Shown: positions 6,272 to 11,189 of the stretch, piece by piece | How positions within the stretch are numbered: position 1 is the first letter of the stretch | How the letters are laid out: every line of letters starts with the position of its first letter | Assembly (NCBI GenBank): GCA_002496905.1 | Contig: DALV01000023.1 | Location: 1-11,189 of the forward strand | DNA: 11,189 bases | Reading direction: 5' to 3' | From: Euryarchaeota archaeon UBA105 | Lineage (GTDB): Archaea; Thermoplasmatota; Poseidoniia; Poseidoniales; Thalassarchaeaceae | Made by a program: the position numbers and the translations under genes | The notes under the pieces: model-generated | The model's database searches: none | Told to the model about the DNA's origin: nothing | What the model saw: only the letters and a program-made list of their open reading frames with translations

Positions 6272-6338
6272 TGTCGCTGTGATGAGGAACCGCACCGGAT
6301 GCCTTGGGCGTCGCGAGTGATGGGCGATCTGAGCGGCA
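6272..6338 (+). ncRNA. Box C/D-type kink-turn RNA element (candidate C/D sRNA or leader element of the PrsW gene)
   Basis: The 123-bp gap between the zinc-ribbon and PrsW genes is unusually GC-rich (58 of 90 bases in 6251-6340). It contains a perfect box C, GTGATGA (6279-6285), and a perfect box D, CTGA (6329-6332). They can form a full kink-turn: bulge U6278-G6279-U6280, sheared pairs G6281-A6332 and A6282-G6331, U6283-U6330, then G6284-C6329 and A6285-U6328. The flanks close in a six-pair stem (6272-6277 with 6333-6338, one G-U). Such motifs bind L7Ae in archaea and define C/D guide RNAs of about this length. Against a standard guide RNA, there is no CTGA D' box (nearest CGGA, 6296-6299), and the C'-like GTGATGG (6317-6323) is only five bases from box D. 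No terminator separates it from the PrsW start, so it may be a 5' leader structure. Confidence 0.45.
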
Positions 6339-6351
6339 CTAGGGTGATTTC

Positions 6352-7926
6352 ATGTCTAGGATAATCACAGATGCAACTGGAAAGAGGTATTTGCTGGAAG
6401 ATCCAGTGCCTCTAACCCAAGCACCCGGGAACATACAACTGGCTACAAAAAGCAAGCCATGGAAGAATTACTGGAGGATGCTGGGGACGGTTATTCTTGC
6501 ATTTATTTTGATTTGGTTTGGGCTTAGTTTTGTTTTTGCTGGTTTATGGTATCGAGTGGTTGAGATTACTGCTCTGGGGGCAATTTGTTCGCTAATTCCT
6601 CTTCCATTCCTAATTATCCTGCATAGGCCTAAATTGATACATGTTAGGTTGGCAACTCCAGACCCGTCTGGAAAGAATCACCATCCGTTGCCAGAGGGTG
6701 GTTCCCTCAAGACTCCTCAACCAACAATCTTCCAACGGTTTGTAATTACAGATGACTCGTCTCTCGACATGCCACCCCTTGGTCAGGTTTGGGGTATTTT
6801 CATTGCAATATTGGTAATTGGTGTGATGCTATCTATTCCACTAATTCTATCATTTGCATCGGGAGAAGAGGATTTACTTGGCGTTGTTTACCTGCTTTCT
6901 TTCTTCCCCGTTCTTCTTCTCTCTATAGCGGCATTTTCTATTCCTGTTTTTGCTTGGTGGGCGACGTCCTCGAAAATAATCGGTTTACCAACTAAGAGAA
7001 GGGACGCTGAAGCCTGGATGATTGCTGGTATGGCTTCAGCTCTTCCGGCATTAATTGTCAACAGTTTCATCTTCCCTCTAATTCTTCCAGGTGGCCTTTC
7101 ATATGATGATCAAATGGCTTTGACTGCAGCCATTAGTGCACCAATAGGTGAAGAGATTTTCAAATTATTAGCAGTATGTTTGTTTTTACCTGTAATTCGT
7201 AATGCAAAAAAGGGGTTCCAAGTGGGATTTACCGTAGGGTTAGGATTTGCGTTAATAGAGAATCTTGTCTATATTTTGGGAAGTGCCTTTGGTGGTGCTC
7301 CTTCTCTAACCCTAACCGCTCTAATGAGAGGTATTGGGTCAATTCCAGCACATGGATTGTGGACAGGAATCTCAGGATTTGGGCTTGGCTATTACTCCCA
7401 AAGCACAGATGCGGATAAGAAAATGAAGTGGATGATTAATCGGTTTAGCATTAAGTCGGTCGACTTTGCAGAAAATCTAGGCTTCGACATAGATGGGGAT
7501 GGAGACCATTCCGGCTTTGATAAATTTAGACCAACCTTTGAAGAAATTTTGGCGAAAGACGAGGCCGACTCTAACTGGAAATTGATAGATAAAAAAACAG
7601 GAGAACTAATCGATGCCCCAGGTGTCGAGAAGAAAGAAGTCAGTCATTCATTGGTTACCCCGTGGGATGCTGCAAATCTAAGGAAAGAAGATGGGTTCAG
7701 AATATTACCTGCAAAGAATGTTCTGGCTTGTTTAGGAATCGCTATCGGCGGGCATGCATTTTGGAATGGCACATTGGTGAGTGTCGAGAAATTGGGAGAG
7801 TCCCTTGGGCTCGGATTGGGTGGCTTGTTTTTCCTAAACATGGCTTGGGTTTCAGTACTGATTATTGTCTTACTAATCCTCGCCCGTGGTATATTCAAGG
7901 GGGTCCGTTCTCTACCTGCGACATAA
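6352..7926 (+). CDS. prsW: PrsW-family intramembrane metalloprotease with EF-hand-like insertion
   Basis: A 524-residue multi-spanning membrane protein. It carries the PrsW (peptidase M82 / CPBP-like) motifs in order: EExxK at 267-271 (GEEIFK), GxGFAxxEN with Glu303-Asn304, His334 in IPAHGLWTG, and HxxxN with His468 and Asn472. These are the presumed zinc ligands for cleavage of a partner within the membrane. Bacterial PrsW proteins are about 220-300 residues. Here the extra length is an N-terminal region with four predicted helices (about 44-66, 70-90, 146-169, 176-203) and a hydrophilic insertion (about 350-455) between the third and fourth motifs. The insertion contains DIDGDGDHSGFD (379-390), which fits the DxDxDG...D/E calcium-binding loop. 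The start follows AGGGTGAT (6341-6348). The substrate is unknown. The kink-turn element lies directly upstream. Confidence 0.87.
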   Translation: MSRIITDATGKRYLLEDPVPLTQAPGNIQLATKSKPWKNYWRMLGTVILAFILIWFGLSFVFAGLWYRVVEITALGAICSLIPLPFLIILHRPKLIHVRLATPDPSGKNHHPLPEGGSLKTPQPTIFQRFVITDDSSLDMPPLGQVWGIFIAILVIGVMLSIPLILSFASGEEDLLGVVYLLSFFPVLLLSIAAFSIPVFAWWATSSKIIGLPTKRRDAEAWMIAGMASALPALIVNSFIFPLILPGGLSYDDQMALTAAISAPIGEEIFKLLAVCLFLPVIRNAKKGFQVGFTVGLGFALIENLVYILGSAFGGAPSLTLTALMRGIGSIPAHGLWTGISGFGLGYYSQSTDADKKMKWMINRFSIKSVDFAENLGFDIDGDGDHSGFDKFRPTFEEILAKDEADSNWKLIDKKTGELIDAPGVEKKEVSHSLVTPWDAANLRKEDGFRILPAKNVLACLGIAIGGHAFWNGTLVSVEKLGESLGLGLGGLFFLNMAWVSVLIIVLLILARGIFKGVRSLPAT

Positions 7927-7980
7927 GTCGTATTGGGGAATCCTTCATCATCCTCTGACGTCGTAATGGTAGGGTAGGAC

Positions 7981-8718
7981 ATGGACCCCACAAGTGACCA
8001 GATGATTTCAGTTGGCCTAGTGTTTGGCTTGATGATGCTCTCCGCAGTGCGTGGAATGCTGAACAGAACTGGGTTAATTGCGGCCGCAATAGTCGGACTT
8101 ACAGTGTCTTTGTTTGGTCATTGGACATGGTTAACAATTCTCATTTCATTCCTCGCTGTAGGCTCATTAGCTACATTGTGGAAGTATGAAGAGAAGGCCG
8201 CCTTAAGATTGGCAGAGGACAACAAAGGGGCCCGTGGATGGCGGAATGTAATGGCCAATGGTGGCGTCGCTTCATTAGTCGCAATTGCAAATTTTGCTCT
8301 TGATCAACCAGAATGGGCTTACTTGGCGGCCTGTGCTTCAATCTCTGTTGCCGCCTCCGATACTTTAGCTTCCGAAATTGGAAGTCTAGATCCTAGAACT
8401 CGAAGTATCATCAATCTAGAAGCAGTACCTGCTGGAACTAATGGAGGGATGTCGGTAATAGGCACTTTTGCGGCATTTGGTGGTGCCGTACTAATTGCAT
8501 CACTGTCGGTCAGTCTTGCTTCAATTACGGATGTTGAAGTCCCTTTATTGACAATGTTGGTAGTTCTTACAGCAATAGGTTGGCTTGGTTGCCAAGTCGA
8601 TTCCATTTTAGGTGCCCTTTTTGAGAACAAAGGACTGATTGGGAAGCACACTGTAAACTTCCTAGCAACACTATCTGGTGCGCTGATGGCTATATTTTTC
8701 CACATTCGCTTCCTCTAA
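7981..8718 (+). CDS. DUF92 family membrane protein (TMEM19 / VTE6-like)
   Basis: A 245-residue integral membrane protein with about six hydrophobic segments. The DUF92 motifs are all present: RGWRNVMANG (85-94), ASDTLASEIG (125-134), PAGTNGGMS (150-158), GCQVDSILGA (203-212) and VNF near 225-227. In plants and cyanobacteria a member of this family (VTE6) phosphorylates phytyl phosphate to phytyl diphosphate. In archaea, whose lipids are isoprenoid, a kinase acting on a polyprenyl phosphate is a fair guess but is not shown here. The short gap after the protease gene (54 bp) and the same orientation suggest co-transcription. A GGGTAGG stretch (7972-7978) sits just before the ATG. A perfect palindrome straddles its stop codon. 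Confidence 0.88.
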   Translation: MDPTSDQMISVGLVFGLMMLSAVRGMLNRTGLIAAAIVGLTVSLFGHWTWLTILISFLAVGSLATLWKYEEKAALRLAEDNKGARGWRNVMANGGVASLVAIANFALDQPEWAYLAACASISVAASDTLASEIGSLDPRTRSIINLEAVPAGTNGGMSVIGTFAAFGGAVLIASLSVSLASITDVEVPLLTMLVVLTAIGWLGCQVDSILGALFENKGLIGKHTVNFLATLSGALMAIFFHIRFL

Positions 8719-8727
8719 GAGGAAGCG
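8707..8727 (+). terminator. Perfect 10-bp inverted repeat (21-bp palindrome) over the DUF92 stop codon
   Basis: CGCTTCCTCT (8707-8716) and AGAGGAAGCG (8718-8727) are exact reverse complements around a single A. As RNA this gives an eight-pair stem with the loop CUAAG, placing most of the stop codon in the loop. No T-run follows (TTCGTC), so it is not a classic intrinsic terminator. It could stabilise the mRNA end, act on coupling with the next gene, or be a DNA-level binding site. Confidence 0.45.
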
Positions 8728-8731
8728 TTCG

Positions 8732-8782
8732 TCAAACCTAAAGAATACGATTTAGTCGAACTCACAGAAGCGCGAGGTTTGA
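8732..8782. repeat. 8-bp inverted repeat in the leader of the 774-residue gene
   Basis: TCAAACCT (8732-8739) is repeated inverted as AGGTTTGA (8775-8782) across 35 bases, right after the stop-codon palindrome. Together they fill most of the 103-bp gap before the next gene. It may form a second stem in a read-through transcript. Eight bases in 100 bp is suggestive only. Confidence 0.3.
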
Positions 8783-8809
8783 ATGCCGGTCCAATTAGGG
8801 GTGGGGTAA

Positions 8810-8815
8810 GAGGTG
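8810..8815 (+). promoter_or_regulatory. Shine-Dalgarno site GAGGTG supporting a TTG start
   Basis: GAGGTG ends six bases before TTG 8822 and nine before TTG 8825. No in-frame ATG gives a sensible signal peptide, so this site is what supports a TTG start for the 774-residue protein. Confidence 0.6.
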
Positions 8816-8821
8816 TAACCG

Positions 8822-11146
8822 TTGTTGAGGTCAAGAGCGCTTTCGGCAGCAATTTTTCTACTTCTCGTCGGTACTTTTGCAGCCGGCTCTACCAGTGGCC
8901 AAGAGGTAGAAGAATTTGGTCCTGGCCTAGAACTCAGCATCCCCCAAAATCACAATATTTTCCTTCATGGGACGGAAGAGATACCAGAACTTCGTAGAGA
9001 TTGGCCAATCCTCACTGGAATACCGGGAGGTTCCGCAAGTTTCTCCAAGACGGCAGGGGCATCTGAAAATCTCGTCGATGTTCAAGGAATACCGATTGTA
9101 GAGGCTCTTTCCCTGAATGGCACAGTAACTGTTGAATTGTATGCTTCATTAGAGGCGAAATCTCCAGTTTGCAGACAAACTAATGTTATCCCTGGTTCTC
9201 CCGCTGGTGCAACAACTCAATTCTTTGTGACTCTAAGATGGGGTTCTTTCACCCTTCTCAACGGTATGGCAACGAATGTTGTAACTATGGAAGAATCTTA
9301 TACTCAATCCCATATTTTCCAAGTTGAGGCGCCTGTTGATGATGTAGACTTGGGGCCAGGGGATGTACTATCTCTGCAAATTTCAGTGCAACACGATTGC
9401 GTTCAGCCTGGCTCATTGTGGTGGGGGACTTATGATGCAAAAAGTGGAATCACATTTTCAGGTGATTTAATCGATCCACAATTAGAACAAGTAACTGATT
9501 CCAACCGAATAACAAGAATCGAATTCACACCTATTTCACCATGGGGTCCTTCTGATTTTTCACAACAAGTAATCGAAGTTGTTGGGCCGATGGATAGTTA
9601 CGAGTCTATGGTTCATGGATTCGGCCAAGAGGACCAAAGATTGGAGCACTTTGAATCTCCTCATTCCTTTAGGGTTGGTGAAGCAAATAGAACCGTTCTT
9701 ACTTGGTCTACATCAAAACCCTTGGAACCTGGATTGTACATGATAGATGGTTGCTTCAAACTTCAAGATCAAGATCCCGCTGAACCTTGTGATGTGATAG
9801 GAGTTCTGAAATTCAAAGTGGAGGAAGACCCTCAGGCTCTATTGAGCGGAACATGGGTCGCCATAATGATTCCACTTGGGGTAATCGCATGGCTCGGTGC
9901 CTCAATGAGAGAGGCCATGTTACCTCTTCCTGCTTATGCAGTAATTCTTGTTCTTGCCATAGCGAGCATCGGACCCGCCATCAACCTGCCAGATATAGAT
10001 GCCAATGCACCACGTTCAGATGGCGCTGCACCATCCTTCACACTCTTGGAGCATGGGGGGGATGGTTCGGTATCTCTGTTTGAGTTACTATCAGATTCCG
10101 ATGCTGTTGTTGTTGGATTGTATGTCCCCGGGTCAGCTAATGCAAACCGTCAAGCAAATGATTTCCAAATGGCTGATGCACTGATAGATAGAGATATTTC
10201 ATTTGTTCAAATTGCTACTGGCGAGGGGGTCAGAGCAGTCGATTTAGACGCTCATTCCGAATTAATCAATGGTTCTTGGCCATTATTGATGGATAATGCA
10301 GATTCTAGTGTCGGTAAATCCTTCCCGAGTGGGGCAAGTGATGCAGTCATTATCATCGATGCAGCGGGTTTCATCACTGATTGGTCACCTGGAATTTACT
10401 CAAGTTCGGAGATTGCCGACGCGGTCGAAGAAGCAACGAAGGGCTCCGGGCATAGCGTGTTCGACCCACTTACCTTACTTTGGGGTACGGCCTTACTTCC
10501 TTTGTTCGTTCTAGCAATGCCGCGAGAAAGGAAATATCAGCAGCCAAATGAGGTCCTCCTCCCCGGCTCGGGAGTTTTGTTGACATTACTTGCAGCAGGA
10601 GTGGGATTTTCCCTGTGGGCAATACCCATTTCACTTATGGCCACGTTTGGCTTTGGGGCATGGTGGATATGGATTGAATTGATACTCGCCATTATTCTCA
10701 CCTACCATGGTATGCGAACTCTAACCAGTGGCAGAATCCCAGAGATGGATTGGATTTCAAATAAGATTCATTCTAGACTACCAGAAGAATATCGAGATTG
10801 GAGAAGTGCATCTTCGTTTAGCGACGACCTTCATTTAGGAATTTGGGTAGCGTGGTTGATTTGGCTGCGTACACCTGATTTGGTTGCTCAGGGTGTAGGT
10901 GCCGTGGCTCGTACAGGAATCTTTGGAATAATTCTCTCTGTATTCATGTTACTAGGTCTAATCCTCGCAGCAGGTTTGACTGTAGTAATAGCTCGTGCTA
11001 TAATCGGAATAACCGGCCCAATTCCTAGAACGCTAGGTAGCCTGAGTGTGGGAATTCGCCCAAGAGCATGGGGTCTAGCGAGTGCAATGTTGGGGTCTTG
11101 GTTACTTATCAGTCTACTAGTAGGTCCTGTGTTAGGTAATTTTTGA
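8822..11146 (+). CDS. Large exported/membrane protein with a cysteine-free thioredoxin-like domain
   Basis: 774 residues, no family recognised over the full length. Order: signal peptide (about 1-25, RSRALSAAIFLLLVGTFAAG, no lipobox); a beta-rich outer domain to about 340 holding the protein's only four cysteines (117, 193, 311, 323), probably two disulfides; two helices (about 344-361 and 370-388); a soluble domain (about 402-540); then about six helices to the C-terminus (from ~549). The soluble domain starts APSFTLLEHGG...VSLFELLSDSDAVVVGLYV, like AhpC/TlpA thioredoxin folds (APDFTL...VSL..L...VV..F). Where these have a CxxC or peroxidatic Cys it has PGSANAN. The thioredoxin assignment is from pattern only. 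It recalls DsbD/ScsB layouts, but the membrane part has no cysteines. TTG start; TTG 8825 is the alternative. It may be co-transcribed with the DUF92 gene. Confidence 0.82.
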   Translation: MLRSRALSAAIFLLLVGTFAAGSTSGQEVEEFGPGLELSIPQNHNIFLHGTEEIPELRRDWPILTGIPGGSASFSKTAGASENLVDVQGIPIVEALSLNGTVTVELYASLEAKSPVCRQTNVIPGSPAGATTQFFVTLRWGSFTLLNGMATNVVTMEESYTQSHIFQVEAPVDDVDLGPGDVLSLQISVQHDCVQPGSLWWGTYDAKSGITFSGDLIDPQLEQVTDSNRITRIEFTPISPWGPSDFSQQVIEVVGPMDSYESMVHGFGQEDQRLEHFESPHSFRVGEANRTVLTWSTSKPLEPGLYMIDGCFKLQDQDPAEPCDVIGVLKFKVEEDPQALLSGTWVAIMIPLGVIAWLGASMREAMLPLPAYAVILVLAIASIGPAINLPDIDANAPRSDGAAPSFTLLEHGGDGSVSLFELLSDSDAVVVGLYVPGSANANRQANDFQMADALIDRDISFVQIATGEGVRAVDLDAHSELINGSWPLLMDNADSSVGKSFPSGASDAVIIIDAAGFITDWSPGIYSSSEIADAVEEATKGSGHSVFDPLTLLWGTALLPLFVLAMPRERKYQQPNEVLLPGSGVLLTLLAAGVGFSLWAIPISLMATFGFGAWWIWIELILAIILTYHGMRTLTSGRIPEMDWISNKIHSRLPEEYRDWRSASSFSDDLHLGIWVAWLIWLRTPDLVAQGVGAVARTGIFGIILSVFMLLGLILAAGLTVVIARAIIGITGPIPRTLGSLSVGIRPRAWGLASAMLGSWLLISLLVGPVLGNF

Positions 11147-11160
11147 TTTTGAATAATCAA
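11140..11160 (+). terminator. T-rich terminator-like end
   Basis: Two T-runs (TTTTT 11140-11144, TTTT 11147-11150) overlap and follow the stop codon of the 774-residue gene. A five-base inverted repeat TTGAT/ATCAA (11143-11147, 11156-11160) spans them. T-rich tracts alone can end transcription in euryarchaea. The remaining 29 bases to the window edge show nothing I can identify. Confidence 0.35.
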
Positions 11161-11189
11161 CTGAACTCTAAACTAACCAACCGAGAGCA

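Noticed and set aside
6249..6320. 23-codon open frame (ATGGGACGC... to TGA) over the kink-turn region
   Set aside because: No Shine-Dalgarno site, and the GC-rich composition and stem pairings are better explained by RNA structure. A leader peptide is not ruled out.
6279..6332. Canonical dual-guide C/D box sRNA
   Set aside because: Box C and box D are perfect, but there is no CTGA D' box and the C'-like box is only five bases before D, so I call a kink-turn element instead.
7644..7991. Minus-strand open frame over the end of the PrsW gene
   Set aside because: It is antisense to the HxxxN catalytic motif region of PrsW and has no recognisable features.
8822..11146. DsbD/ScsB-type thiol reductant transporter
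   Set aside because: The order of outer domain, membrane helices and thioredoxin-like domain is reminiscent, but neither the membrane segments nor the thioredoxin-like domain contain any cysteine.
1..11189. CRISPR arrays, tRNA, rRNA, transposases, integrases, attachment sites
   Set aside because: I looked in all gaps and found no regularly spaced repeats, no cloverleaf-like sequence and no mobile-element genes.

Overview
The window looks like a piece of an archaeal chromosome, most likely from a planktonic marine euryarchaeon of the Marine Group II / Poseidoniales type. This is an inference. It rests on an archaeal TATA box placed for leaderless transcription of the glutamine synthetase gene, AGA/AGG-rich arginine usage, a mix of leaderless and Shine-Dalgarno starts, a box C/D-type kink-turn in a GC-rich intergenic spot, and short overlapping gene ends. 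No rRNA, tRNA, insertion sequence, phage gene or CRISPR array is visible. Genes are packed tightly on both strands.

Left (1-2015, + strand): the 3' part of an oligopeptide/dipeptide ABC transporter operon. It holds the tail of an OppD/DppD-type ATPase, a complete OppF/DppF-type ATPase joined to it by an ATGA overlap, and a small two-helix membrane protein of unknown function. A convergent MFS exporter-like gene (minus strand, 1987-3237) overlaps the tail of that small gene by 29 bp.

Middle (3238-6228): an AT-rich divergent promoter region precedes a eukaryotic/rhizobial-type glutamine synthetase (GSII, + strand). It carries a perfect 11-bp inverted repeat just upstream of a well-placed TATA box. 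Convergent to GSII, and overlapping it by 17 bp, is a two-gene minus-strand operon: a D-amino-acid oxidase family flavoenzyme followed by a Nudix hydrolase, coupled through TAATG. A small basic zinc-ribbon protein is divergent from the oxidase. Peptide import, oxidative release of ammonia from D-amino acids and ammonia capture by GSII would fit together as organic-nitrogen use, but the link is only by proximity.

Right (6229-11189, + strand): a 64% GC intergenic element with a textbook box C/box D kink-turn closed by a six-pair stem lies 14 bp upstream of a PrsW-family intramembrane metalloprotease with an unusual EF-hand-like insertion. Then come a DUF92 membrane protein (the family of plant phytyl-phosphate kinase VTE6) and a 774-residue exported/multi-spanning protein. 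That protein appears to carry a thioredoxin-fold domain with no cysteines. A perfect 21-bp palindrome straddles the DUF92 stop codon.

The strongest leads for something not yet described are the kink-turn RNA element, the Cys-less thioredoxin-like membrane protein, the EF-hand-bearing PrsW protease and the inverted-repeat promoter of glnII.
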